Part shown: positions 35,903 to 44,635 of the stretch, piece after piece
Numbering within the stretch: position 1 is the stretch's first letter
How the letters are laid out: each line of letters starts with the position of its first letter
Assembly (NCBI RefSeq): GCF_000308055.1
Contig: NZ_CAGY01000005.1
Coordinates: 62,001 to 126,000 of the forward strand
Direction of reading: 5' to 3'
From: Actinomyces sp. ph3
GTDB taxonomy: Bacteria; Actinomycetota; Actinomycetes; Actinomycetales; Actinomycetaceae
Length of the DNA: 64,000 nucleotides
The notes under the pieces: generated by a model
Databases searched by the model: none
What the model saw: only the letters and a program-made list of their open reading frames with translations
Told to the model about the DNA's origin: nothing
Position numbers and translations under genes: made by a program

Positions 35903-38692
35903 ATGGCGGTTGATCTTAAAAGCAGTGGTGCGGAAGCCCTTCCGCAGATCCCTGGCTCAGTGGACGTGGACGCAACTGCGGCGGGGACTGAGGCTGAACG
36001 CTTGGGTACGGCAATCGGGAATACCCAGGTCGCGAAAAATAAGGACGCCGTCCCAGAGGAATGGACGGGTGCAGCTGCAGATGCTGCTTCGACGGAGATT
36101 CAAGCCCTTGGGGTGAAGGTTAAAACACTGTCTGAGGCGTTTCCTACCGCTGGGAAAGCTCTCAAAGACTGGGACTATCAGTTGAGGGGGATCCGAGGGA
36201 AAATTTCTCTCCTCCAGCACTCTTGGGATACCTATTTGTCTGAATATAACGCGGCAGTTGCGGATGCAGGGCAGCAAGAGGTTAATGACCCAACGATTGA
36301 TAAAGAGAGTCTGATTACCAAGGCGCGTTCAACTTTGCGTACGCATCAGGAGACGTTGCGAGGAAAATATGATGGGCATATCTCATTCCTCAATGAGACG
36401 GCTCAAAGTACTGCGAATACCATTGACGAAGCCCGCAGGAACATTGTTTCTGATGAGGCTGGTTCCAGGGGGCGGAGTGGTGTTGGTGCCGCGCTTTTTG
36501 GTTCAGATACTCCCATTCTGAGTGGCGCTATGCAATGGGCCGATGCACAAGAAAAAGCGCCTTGGATTGCGGCGGCATTAAAGACAGAGCCGATGACGCC
36601 GGAAAAGGTTAAGGAGATTAACGAAAAGTACGGCCAGTACCTGTCGAATCCCTTCTACGCTAATGCTATTGCTCAATACATGACTGTAGATGAATTGAAT
36701 AATGCTGCACTTCGAATTCGAATGACCGCATATGACAACCACGGTCTCTTTGCTAACAGCGACTTTGAGGATCTAAACAAGAACCTCGGTACACTGATGG
36801 TTTTAGCAACGGGTGGAAGTAATCTTTCTGATGAAATGCTAGGTTCTCAAAAGTCTTTTGATCTGGTATCAGATGTCTTGATTGGGAAAGACGGACAGCA
36901 TATTGCTGACATTCAGAATACGAAGCTCCAAGAGCTACAAGAAACGGGACGGAAGACTTATTCGATCCCTGCAGGACCTGGAGGCCGTAATGTTGGGCCG
37001 TTGGAAGGGTATTCAATATTTACTCAGTTGGCTGGAGTAGCTGCGCGAGAAAATGCCTCTTTGGCCCTTGGTGCAGCTTTTTATGCGCCGCCGAGCGGTA
37101 AATCTGTCTTCGCCGATATCCTTGAATGGGATCATGAAAAGGCTGGGAATGGATACCCGCCCGGGGAAACATATCAGCTATGCGGTTTGGACAAGGAAAC
37201 TAGAGCGCATCCATGGACGGCTACGAATGAGCAACTCCTTGACCCAGTTCAAACTTTGCTTAACCTGTCCGATACACCGGATTATCTGGAGACCTCTGGG
37301 GATGCAGAGCTTTGGAAAGCGGAAAATGAACGTCTCGGCGCACTACGTAAGGTTTTAGATTCAGACACCTCATTTGATGTTACGACTTACGATGTTCACA
37401 ACGGTGAGAAGTTGTCGAACTCGGGCAAAATGAGCATCGCGAGGTACTTGACGGGCTCGCGTCCTAATTCTTGGTCGTTAGACTTCGGATATCTCGATGG
37501 TGGTGACGCGCTCGGCGAGGTGATGAACGACGCATCAAAGCATGACTCCGGTGCTGCTCCGATGGTCCCGCCTAGTTCAAGTGACTACCCATTGGGCGTC
37601 GAAGACCCAGACTACAAGAAAGCCGAAGCCGCATATAACGCCTGGAGAGACGACGATAAAAGACGTGCGAGAATTGCGCAAGGCTTTTTGCTTGGCTACC
37701 AAGACGGATTAGATCAGAACGATAAAGTTACTGACCAGGGCGAAGACATATTCGGTCATAATAATTCGGGTATGCGCTCATGGGTTGCAGAAGTTGCTGC
37801 TTCGCGGGCTGATGATCTGGCGAAGATTTTGGATACTGCAGGGACAGGTCTTGCGGACGGTAGTAATAACCGTGGCGATGGAGGCTATGCACAGATGAAT
37901 ATGACCAAGCAAGAGGTGCAAGAATTAGTTGCAAAGAATGGCTTGTTTAGTGATATTGCGCGTGACTCATCTGCGTTGACAAGGCTTCGTGAGGCAGCAT
38001 GGACAGGTTACGAGTACACGGCGCAAGAGACTGTTCAGAATTCTAGCTTTGATACGAATTGGCAGAGTAACCTTCAAAGTAACCTAAGAGGGTGGGACCG
38101 TCTCATTGCAGGTCTTGATGCTGGAGAGGTTAACGCTGGTCTTGCCACTGCCGAGGAAGTGGCAGAGTACAATGAAAAGAAGCGGGCATTAGTTGACTAT
38201 GTGATCGGCAAGATTCCGACGGATAAAGTTCCGTTGGCTGATCTTCTTCAGAAAGGTACTGATGCGCTGATTAAAGATCCTCTGTACGAGAAGTTTTGGC
38301 CGACGGGAGTGCCTGAAGAGACTATCGCCCAACGCGTTGCGATAGAACAGAAGACTGAAACTAAGATTAATGACGCGGTGATCTCTGCCTTTATTGCGCG
38401 TGATAACTGGCCAAATGCCTCGGGGCTGACAAAGGACGAACTTATTTCCGATTTTCTCGAGACTAAGGGATTAGATTGCGGATTATCGCCCACTCAAGCT
38501 ATGCCCGACTTTGGTGCTATGACTGCTGAGCAACGAAGCGCACTCATCGGCTATCTCACGGGAAAAGTCGATGGCGATGATGACCGAAAGACTGATTTTG
38601 GCCATGTGGTGACTGCTGTGGATGGTAACCTAGACGAGGCTAAAGCATGGGTTAAAGACTGTAACAGTGAGGTTAACGAACCCCTTAAATAG
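35903..38692 (+). CDS. Large T7SS substrate-like protein, cassette 3 (intact)
   Basis: The 929-residue protein starts at the ATG 35903 (GAGAGGAA upstream). The open frame extends 165 bases further 5', but that stretch overlaps the small partner gene and has no homology. The N-terminal helical domain has an intact WXG-like motif (EEWTGAAADAA, Trp54). Family blocks are YSIFTQLAG, TSFDVTTYD, RYLTGSRP, LGYQDGLDQND and FGHNNSGMRSW. It ends in helices (LVDYVIGKIPTDKVPLADLL). No signal peptide or known catalytic motif. It is the most diverged of the three large proteins. Confidence 0.82.
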   Translation: MAVDLKSSGAEALPQIPGSVDVDATAAGTEAERLGTAIGNTQVAKNKDAVPEEWTGAAADAASTEIQALGVKVKTLSEAFPTAGKALKDWDYQLRGIRGKISLLQHSWDTYLSEYNAAVADAGQQEVNDPTIDKESLITKARSTLRTHQETLRGKYDGHISFLNETAQSTANTIDEARRNIVSDEAGSRGRSGVGAALFGSDTPILSGAMQWADAQEKAPWIAAALKTEPMTPEKVKEINEKYGQYLSNPFYANAIAQYMTVDELNNAALRIRMTAYDNHGLFANSDFEDLNKNLGTLMVLATGGSNLSDEMLGSQKSFDLVSDVLIGKDGQHIADIQNTKLQELQETGRKTYSIPAGPGGRNVGPLEGYSIFTQLAGVAARENASLALGAAFYAPPSGKSVFADILEWDHEKAGNGYPPGETYQLCGLDKETRAHPWTATNEQLLDPVQTLLNLSDTPDYLETSGDAELWKAENERLGALRKVLDSDTSFDVTTYDVHNGEKLSNSGKMSIARYLTGSRPNSWSLDFGYLDGGDALGEVMNDASKHDSGAAPMVPPSSSDYPLGVEDPDYKKAEAAYNAWRDDDKRRARIAQGFLLGYQDGLDQNDKVTDQGEDIFGHNNSGMRSWVAEVAASRADDLAKILDTAGTGLADGSNNRGDGGYAQMNMTKQEVQELVAKNGLFSDIARDSSALTRLREAAWTGYEYTAQETVQNSSFDTNWQSNLQSNLRGWDRLIAGLDAGEVNAGLATAEEVAEYNEKKRALVDYVIGKIPTDKVPLADLLQKGTDALIKDPLYEKFWPTGVPEETIAQRVAIEQKTETKINDAVISAFIARDNWPNASGLTKDELISDFLETKGLDCGLSPTQAMPDFGAMTAEQRSALIGYLTGKVDGDDDRKTDFGHVVTAVDGNLDEAKAWVKDCNSEVNEPLK

Positions 38693-38742
38693 GGGACGCA
38701 ATAACCTGTTTGGATCGATGACGGATACATGTCAATAGATTG

Positions 38743-38777
38743 GTGGGGGCGGAAGGTCTTAGACCCCCCGCCTCCAC
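38743..38777. terminator. GC-rich hairpin between convergent genes
   Basis: GTGGGGGCGG pairs with CCGCCTCCAC (one G-T pair) around an inner GGTC-TTA-GACC hairpin. There is no T-tract on either strand. It separates cassette 3 from the convergent YciI-like gene and may act as a bidirectional, weak terminator. Confidence 0.45.
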
Positions 38778-38828
38778 AGCTTCTAGCCCGAACGCTGAGT
38801 GAATAGCCCTAGCCCTGCTACTCCTGTT

Positions 38829-39119
38829 TCAGTCTTCCGCGGGAATGCTTCCGATCACCGGGTTCCACTCGCGGGGGATACGCTCGGCAATGAAGCCTGC
38901 CTGATTGAACGGGTCGGCTTCAAGGAGCTCCAAAGCTCCCGCAGCATCTTCAGCGCGCACAATAATCAGTGCATTGTGAGTGCCGGTGTAGGGACCCGCC
39001 GCGATCAGACGGCCCTGCGCCGCAAGGTCGCCATTAAAGGCGCGGTGCGTGGGGCGCACCTCAGCCATTTCCTCGTCGCGATCGGTGACGTAGTGGTACT
39101 CGACAGTGAAAACCTTCAT
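38829..39119 (-). CDS. YciI-like (YCII-related) protein
   Basis: The protein of 96 residues has the ferredoxin-like YciI pattern: beta strand MKVFTVEYHYV, RPTHRAFNGDLAAQGRLIAAGPY (conserved His, with the Gly-Arg-Leu turn) and ALIIVRAEDAAGALELLEADPF. YciI proteins are small enzymes or subunits with poorly known substrates. A strong AAGGAGGAAG site precedes the ATG. It stands alone between T7SS cassettes on the opposite strand and is probably not part of the secretion system. Confidence 0.88.
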   Translation of the reverse strand: MKVFTVEYHYVTDRDEEMAEVRPTHRAFNGDLAAQGRLIAAGPYTGTHNALIIVRAEDAAGALELLEADPFNQAGFIAERIPREWNPVIGSIPAED

Positions 39120-39208
39120 TCTTCCTCCTTGAATAGGACAACATCTTCACGATATACCGGTTGCCCAGCCTCCGGCACATCCGGAGGAAAGTAGAAGAGA
39201 AGGCAAGC

Positions 39209-39247
39209 GGAAAATTAAAAGAGGCGCGGAGCCAAGCTCCGCGCCTC
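39209..39247 (-). terminator. Rho-independent terminator of the Ala/Ser-rich gene
   Basis: A perfect 12-bp stem (GAGGCGCGGAGC / GCTCCGCGCCTC, loop CAA) is followed on the minus strand by TTTTAATTTT. It lies 18 bases past the stop of the gene at 39265-41169. Confidence 0.92.
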
Positions 39248-39264
39248 TTCACACTTTCAGAAGC

Positions 39265-41169
39265 TCACCAGCGATCATCCTGATCAGCAGCTGCAACCGG
39301 CTTCAGGGACTCTGCGTTACCGGCGGAAAGACCCGCGGCAGCCGGAGCCTTCTCCTCAACGCCATCAACGCGAACAGCCTTAAGGCCGCTCAGCGCGCGA
39401 CGCTTCGCCTTGTCCTTTTCTTCCTTTGACGCTGCACCAGCAACCGCTCCCGCACCGATAGGACCGCGGGCAGCTGCAGCCGAAGCGCCACGAGCTGCTG
39501 CGGAGGAAGCACCTCCTGACACGCTGCCATTCGAGGAAGCGCCACGAGCTGCCCCTGTGCCTGCTGAAGAAGCCTTGGCAGACGATGCAGCCTTAGCTGA
39601 AGCTCCCTTGGTAGCGCTGCCCTTAGCGGTCGAGCTCGAACTCGACGCTGTGCCGGCAGTCGTTCCCATAACACCAGGCCGTGCGCCCACACCTGCGCGA
39701 GCAGCAGAAGCTGAAGCCGAACGAGCCGAAGCGGCAGTGGACTGTGAGCCTGTTCCTGCCTTAACAGAAGCTGAGCCCTTTGCTGCGCTCGACGCGGTGC
39801 CGCGTGCCCCGGCGGCTGCTCCGTTCGCAGGTGCTCCGGTGGCCGTAGTGCCACTAACGCCTGCCGGGCGAATGCTAGCAGCCGCACGTGCACGTGCTGA
39901 CATAGTCGACGCATTACTTGCCGTCGATGAGGTGCCTGCTCCAGTTCCAGCGGTTGCGCCGCTGCCGTAAGCTCCGGGGGCTCCCATACCGCGCGGGAAT
40001 CCACCTGCGCGAGCAGCTGTCGAGGCCGGGGTGCCCGGGTTTGCCATACGAGCCGCATTGCCCCAGTTACCAGCCTGAGCAGTTCCACGAGGAGTCAAAG
40101 CACCACGCTCAAGGTCATTCATCGCGCTAGAAATTGCGTTCGAGGACGACAAACGCGCGCTGGTCGAAGGTGCGAGTGCGCCACCGGCCGGCACAGTTCC
40201 AAATTGAGAAGTAGCAGCACGTGATGCGAAGCCACCCATTGAACCTGCAATAGAGGTCGCGGAAGTTGCCATGCGGCCAAGACCAGCCAAAGTGCCACCG
40301 GTTGTGAGTGCGCCACCGGCAATGGCCAAATCCTTGGAGTGTGATGACGTCGAGAAGGGGTTGTAATCAGGCTTCCAACGGGGATCATCCGCATCGGTAA
40401 CAGGAGCGGGAATATGGCCACCAGCGGGGCCATCAGGGGTCATGTAACCGCCGACCGGCATGGTCGTGACATCAACACCTGCCAGAACGGAAGATGAAGG
40501 GGAAACAGAAGGAAGGACCTCAAGTCCAGCGATCGGGGCGTTTGCGGCAGCACCTGCATGAGCAGCATGGCTACCGCCTGTTGCCGCAAGAAACAACTGT
40601 CCACCAAGACTTGAACCAACGACAACAGAAGGCCTGCCACCGCTTGAGTCTCCACTACCATCGCTAGACTCTGCGGAGAACCCTGCAGCAGCACTGGTCA
40701 CTTGGCCATTCATGGCATCAAGGGCTGCTTTTGCCTTAGCTTCCCTTTGGGCATTGCGCTGAGCGATCATATTCTGGATGTACTCATTTTGAAGCGCAGC
40801 TTCATTTGGCTGCCCTTGGAACATCACTTGCGCAGCAGCCTGGTCTGAGGGATGCGAGAGTTGTGTGCTGAGAGTCCCTTGAACAGACTTAGCTTCTTGC
40901 ATAGCTTGACGAGCCTGAGTATGGGCGGTTTCCATGGTCTCGACTCGACCCTCTAAGTTAGCGATCGAAGCCTCGAAATCGCTGACTTTTGATGTCATTG
41001 CCGCATGTGTTGCACCTTCAACACCAGTGTTTCCGGAGAAGCTTGCGCATGCGGTCTTTAGAGAAGCCAGCTGAGCTTTCAAGTCATCCAGAAGCGATGC
41101 ATCCTGGTCTGAATAGTCAAGGCGAGCAACTTTGGTGAGTCGATCATAGTTCTCTGTGGAGAGTGCCAT
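39265..41169 (-). CDS. T7SS-linked protein with helical N-terminus and long Ala/Ser/Gly/Thr-rich region
   Basis: The 634-residue protein has a helical, coiled-coil-like N-terminal domain (about 1-165) that resembles T7SS substrate heads and has no signal peptide. Residues 170-360 are mixed low complexity. Residues 360-590 are almost entirely Ala, Ser, Gly and Thr with scattered Arg and Lys, and a short acidic C-terminus follows. No WXG motif was seen. It is 60 bases downstream of the helical gene at 41230-41931, so the two form one minus-strand unit. A secreted or cell-wall-spanning structural protein is possible; no family was recognised. Confidence 0.75.
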   Translation of the reverse strand: MALSTENYDRLTKVARLDYSDQDASLLDDLKAQLASLKTACASFSGNTGVEGATHAAMTSKVSDFEASIANLEGRVETMETAHTQARQAMQEAKSVQGTLSTQLSHPSDQAAAQVMFQGQPNEAALQNEYIQNMIAQRNAQREAKAKAALDAMNGQVTSAAAGFSAESSDGSGDSSGGRPSVVVGSSLGGQLFLAATGGSHAAHAGAAANAPIAGLEVLPSVSPSSSVLAGVDVTTMPVGGYMTPDGPAGGHIPAPVTDADDPRWKPDYNPFSTSSHSKDLAIAGGALTTGGTLAGLGRMATSATSIAGSMGGFASRAATSQFGTVPAGGALAPSTSARLSSSNAISSAMNDLERGALTPRGTAQAGNWGNAARMANPGTPASTAARAGGFPRGMGAPGAYGSGATAGTGAGTSSTASNASTMSARARAAASIRPAGVSGTTATGAPANGAAAGARGTASSAAKGSASVKAGTGSQSTAASARSASASAARAGVGARPGVMGTTAGTASSSSSTAKGSATKGASAKAASSAKASSAGTGAARGASSNGSVSGGASSAAARGASAAAARGPIGAGAVAGAASKEEKDKAKRRALSGLKAVRVDGVEEKAPAAAGLSAGNAESLKPVAAADQDDRW

Positions 41170-41229
41170 AAGAGGTCTTTCTTCAATCCTAGGTATTACT
41201 GAGAAGCGTCTCGATATTCGATGTCGCTA

Positions 41230-41931
41230 TCAGTCTCGTCCAAAGCCGTAAGGGGAGTTCCAGGTGGGAAGTCCCGAAGTGGGTTTGCTTGGCGCTCTAC
41301 TAGCCGCAGCGAATAGGTCGGATGCCCCAGAATCCTGTCCAAGTCCACCCAAGAATGTTGGAGGAAGTTGAAGTTGCGGAGTAGAGGAGGAAGTGTTGTT
41401 TGCAGCAACTGGGCCAGGTTGTTGGGCACCTCCTTCTGCCGAAGTCCGAGCAACCCAACCCGGTTGGGTTGCGCCCCCGACAAGATCTGATGCCTGAACT
41501 TTTGCTATATCTATAGCCTCGGCCACCTTTGAAGCTGAATTTCCAGCTATCGCGCTGTTCTTTTCCTTCTCGGCTTGGGCTAGGGACCGCTCTTGCGCCT
41601 CAAGCGATGCATTCGCTAAGGCCTGAGCCGCATTGATACCGTTTTGCTCATTTTCGCCCATCAGCGCTTGGGTCTTAGCGGCAGCACTCAAGAAAGCAAT
41701 GACCTCTGCATTTAGAGAGGTAATTGCGTCCTGGATTTCTTGAAGGGCAGTCGTATATTGCTGTCGAGCTGCGACGGGGCCCGACTCTACGCCCCACTTG
41801 CCTGCTGTTTGGGCTGCTGTCAGCGATGCGACCTTAGAGGTCGCCTCTCCCGCGAATTCGCCACGCGAGCTGTCTAGAGCTGATTGTGCGGCAGTAAATG
41901 CGTCGTTATTAACGCCAACTTCTCCGCTCAT
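41230..41931 (-). CDS. Helical T7SS-linked protein, unknown function
   Basis: The product has 233 residues. About 1-150 are helical with heptad-like Ala/Leu/Gln pattern (TALQEIQDAITSLNAEVIAF, then LAQAEKEKNSAIAG), a WXG100-like region lacking an exact WXG. The C-terminal 80 residues are rich in Gly, Pro, Ser and Gln and probably disordered. The design (helical head plus flexible tail) matches the 18232 product in kind, not in sequence. It is the first gene of the unit with 39265-41169 and is divergent to the PP2C gene. Confidence 0.72.
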   Translation of the reverse strand: MSGEVGVNNDAFTAAQSALDSSRGEFAGEATSKVASLTAAQTAGKWGVESGPVAARQQYTTALQEIQDAITSLNAEVIAFLSAAAKTQALMGENEQNGINAAQALANASLEAQERSLAQAEKEKNSAIAGNSASKVAEAIDIAKVQASDLVGGATQPGWVARTSAEGGAQQPGPVAANNTSSSTPQLQLPPTFLGGLGQDSGASDLFAAASRAPSKPTSGLPTWNSPYGFGRD

Positions 41932-41992
41932 GCCGTCTCTCTTTCCGCCTCTTGCCCGTTAAAAACAGACAAAAACTACCTGCTCGTACATA

Positions 41993-42016
41993 TTGAAAAT
42001 ACAAGATCGTTTTCAA
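41993..42016. promoter_or_regulatory. Inverted repeat TTGAAAA ... TTTTCAA in divergent region
   Basis: Two 7-base perfect arms enclose ten bases between the helical gene (minus) and the PP2C gene (plus). It could be an operator for either. A TAAAAT hexamer at about 42056 may be the -10 of the PP2C gene. Confidence 0.3.
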
Positions 42017-42088
42017 AGGTGCACGAGCCCTTCAATATATGGGATTATTCTCGCGTAAAATAGAACGTACGTCAAAGGTGGTTGAGCT

Positions 42089-42943
42089 GTGGATCTTCCT
42101 CTGTGTGGGACTGTGATCCGCACCCAGTGGGGTGCGACCAGTGACATCGGTCCTGTTCGCTCATCAAACCAAGACTCTTGGCTTGCCCAAGACCCTCTCT
42201 TCGCAGTTGCCGACGGGATGGGCGGGAACGCAGAAGGCGAACTGGCCTCGACAACCGCTCTTGAAGTGCTCTCTAACGCCCTCAGCCCCGAGGCCTTGGA
42301 TGCAATTGACCCGAACCCGGCCGAGCTGGTCGGTGCGATCCGCGCGGCCGCAGAGGCAGTGGCCTCGTTAGGGGAGAAGGAGGACCCGGCTGCCCCGGGA
42401 ACCACGCTGTGCGGAACCCTGACCATTGACCAAGATGGTCCGCAGTGGCTGACCTTTAATATCGGTGATTCTCGTGCCTATCTCATTGCCGCCGGCAGCA
42501 TCCTTCAGCTGACGACCGACCATTCAGCAGTCCAAGAAGCCAAAGAATTCGCCAAGCGGACCGGTGCGGAACTGGTTCTTCCACCCTCGAATGTCATCAC
42601 TCGCGCGCTCGGCGCAGCAATGCCGGAACTTCCCCAGGCTGACTACGTCCTGACCCCAATGTGCGAGGGGGATGTCGTCGTCCTGTGCTCGGATGGTGTT
42701 CACGGCGCACTTTCAGAACAAGACCTCATCGATATCGCCAGCCAGGATTCATCTGCGCAAGAAATTGCCAATGCTCTGGTTGACCGAGCAATCGAGGGCG
42801 GTACACGTGATAACGCAACTGCCCTTGTAATCCGTGCACAATCGGTTGTGGGAAGCCGCTACGATGGGGACATACGCGCGAGCGTGCGTCCACGTATCCC
42901 AGTGCGACCCCTTCCGGTCACAACGGCGCGCCGCGCCCGATAG
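42089..42943 (+). CDS. PP2C-family Ser/Thr protein phosphatase
   Basis: This 284-residue metal-dependent phosphatase has the PP2C motifs: SDIGPVRSSNQDSW near the start, VADGMGGNAEGELAS (metal ligands Asp and Gly), FNIGDSRAYLI, LCSDGVHGAL and GTRDNATALVI at the end. It is cytosolic and has no membrane segment. It is the expected counterpart of the kinase at 11290, and the next gene encodes an FHA protein. In the Bifidobacterium PFNA cluster a PP2C (prpC) sits next to the kinase set; here the whole T7SS lies between. The GTG at 42089 was chosen as the first in-frame start. Confidence 0.94.
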   Translation: MDLPLCGTVIRTQWGATSDIGPVRSSNQDSWLAQDPLFAVADGMGGNAEGELASTTALEVLSNALSPEALDAIDPNPAELVGAIRAAAEAVASLGEKEDPAAPGTTLCGTLTIDQDGPQWLTFNIGDSRAYLIAAGSILQLTTDHSAVQEAKEFAKRTGAELVLPPSNVITRALGAAMPELPQADYVLTPMCEGDVVVLCSDGVHGALSEQDLIDIASQDSSAQEIANALVDRAIEGGTRDNATALVIRAQSVVGSRYDGDIRASVRPRIPVRPLPVTTARRAR

Positions 42944-42959
42944 AGAAAAGAGTTTTCGA

Positions 42960-44486
42960 ATGCTGCAATTGGGCCGCCATGCAGTTCGCGGTAACGGTGG
43001 GTTCATCGTCGCCGGCCCCCTGGGCTTTGCCCTGGTCCCCGCTGACCTCGCTGACTCCGCACAGCGCGTTGTCACCGATACCAACGAAGATCTGACAACC
43101 TGGGTTAATTCCGCTACAGCCAGCGGTTTGCCTTTCGCGCATATGGACCTGCGCGGCCCCGTTCCCCTTCTTTCCTTGGGTGGCAGTGCGAATGTTCGCG
43201 CCATTGCTCCCGGCTATGACACCCCCTTCACCTGGGGTGGCCCGCTGTCGATGTGGGAATTTGTGCCGGGCGAGTGGACGCTCATGGATATCGCATTGAG
43301 CGAGTTCGACGATGCTCAGCCGTGGGCACACTTCGCGACCTCTGAGGCCGAGGCCTCCCAGGTCCGCATCGGCTACCCCGTAGAGCCCGAACTTCCCTCG
43401 GCCCCCGCGCTGGTGGAAGAAGAGAAGCCCGCTCAGGTCCAGGAAGAGCACGTTGAGGATGCCCCCTCCGCTGAAGAGTCCGCACCCGCGCCTGAGCCCG
43501 AGGCCTCGCACACTGTGTGGGGAGTACTTGAGGAAGAACCCCAGCCCCAGGAGGAAGCCGCAGAGCCTCAGGCCACTGAAGAGCCCGCGCCGAAGTATTT
43601 GTGGGCACCCGAGCCAGAGGCGGAAGCAAGTGCGTCCGAAGAAACTCCTGATATTTATGCTGCGGGCGCTCAAGTTGCCGCGGCTCAGGCAGCAGTGACG
43701 CCGACCGCCGCCCCCGTTTACACCAGCCCCGAGGCCTTGGAAGAAACCATCACCTCTGAGGCCTTCGCGGCAATGCAGCAGGCTGCTTCGCAAGATGCGC
43801 CGCAGAATACCGCTGAGCCGCAGGCTAGCGTTGAATTGGACGCTCCCTCAGGCGAGCAAATCTTTGAACCCAATGCGTTCGTCGAAGAAGAAGCTTCCAT
43901 CGAAGTTCCCGCCGATGAACCCGCAGAGGTAGAGGCACAGGTCTCGCAAGAGCCGGTCGAGCAGGAAAGCCAGCCTGAAGCTGAAGAGTCCGCCCCGGCC
44001 TCGGAAATCGAAGAAACCCCGGCGCATGGGGAGACCCCGGCTGCGGAAACCCCAGCTGCAGGCGTGGCTCCCGCTTTCGAAATCGATAACTCCGATAGTG
44101 GCGCAACGGTACTGCGACGCGTGACCGATGACTCGCAGCACACCCAGGCCGGCTACCTGGTCTATGCGGGCGCTGCTCCCGTTGAACTTACTCACGACGT
44201 GATCTTGGGACGTGACCCCAATGCTCGCGTTCTGACGGGACGTCCCTCGGCAACCGTCATGCGTGTGCCCAGCCCGGCAAACGAGATTTCGCGTTCGCAC
44301 GCAGCTGTTATTCCCAGCGGTTTTGGTTCCTGGATGCTCATGGATCTGGGAAGTGCGAATGGAACCCTGCTGCGCAGCTCGAATGGCAATGTTCAGGAAG
44401 TTCCTCCGCGCGTTACCGTGCCGCTGAGCGACGGCGACGTTATTGATCTGGGAGAAAACGTCCTGGTCGAATTTATTGTTCGATAA
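42960..44486 (+). CDS. FHA domain protein with long acidic Pro/Glu-rich region
   Basis: The 508-residue protein starts at ATG 42960, 17 bases after the phosphatase stop; a longer frame back to 42834 overlaps that gene and is not supported. About 1-140 form an uncharacterised domain (MLQLGRHAVRGNGGFIVAG). A Glu/Pro/Ala-rich acidic linker covers 140-370. The C-terminus (about 390-508) is an FHA domain with VILGRDP, ISRSHAAV and GSANGTLL. It is probably a phosphothreonine reader for the kinase/phosphatase pair in this island. No membrane segment was seen. Confidence 0.87.
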   Translation: MLQLGRHAVRGNGGFIVAGPLGFALVPADLADSAQRVVTDTNEDLTTWVNSATASGLPFAHMDLRGPVPLLSLGGSANVRAIAPGYDTPFTWGGPLSMWEFVPGEWTLMDIALSEFDDAQPWAHFATSEAEASQVRIGYPVEPELPSAPALVEEEKPAQVQEEHVEDAPSAEESAPAPEPEASHTVWGVLEEEPQPQEEAAEPQATEEPAPKYLWAPEPEAEASASEETPDIYAAGAQVAAAQAAVTPTAAPVYTSPEALEETITSEAFAAMQQAASQDAPQNTAEPQASVELDAPSGEQIFEPNAFVEEEASIEVPADEPAEVEAQVSQEPVEQESQPEAEESAPASEIEETPAHGETPAAETPAAGVAPAFEIDNSDSGATVLRRVTDDSQHTQAGYLVYAGAAPVELTHDVILGRDPNARVLTGRPSATVMRVPSPANEISRSHAAVIPSGFGSWMLMDLGSANGTLLRSSNGNVQEVPPRVTVPLSDGDVIDLGENVLVEFIVR

Positions 44487-44507
44487 AACAGTGACCATAT
44501 GGTGAAC

Positions 44508-44538
44508 GGGCCACCCGCGTAATTTCGCGGCGTGGCCC
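44508..44538 (+). terminator. Hairpin after the FHA gene
   Basis: GGGCCAC-CCGCG pairs with CGCGG-C-GTGGCCC around a TAATTT loop, with one bulge. No T-tract follows, so it is a weak terminator candidate. It marks the right end of the T7SS-linked region. Confidence 0.5.
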
Positions 44539-44635
44539 GCATCATTTGGCCGGTACTTTTTCCATTGGTTAGTATGTCAATACACAGGGTCCCGATGACG
44601 GGTACCCCCCGAAACAACGGAAGTTGAGGGACCAG

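Noticed and set aside
42834-42959. 42-residue N-terminal extension of the FHA protein
   Set aside because: It overlaps the PP2C gene end; the ATG at 42960 after the phosphatase stop is a better start.
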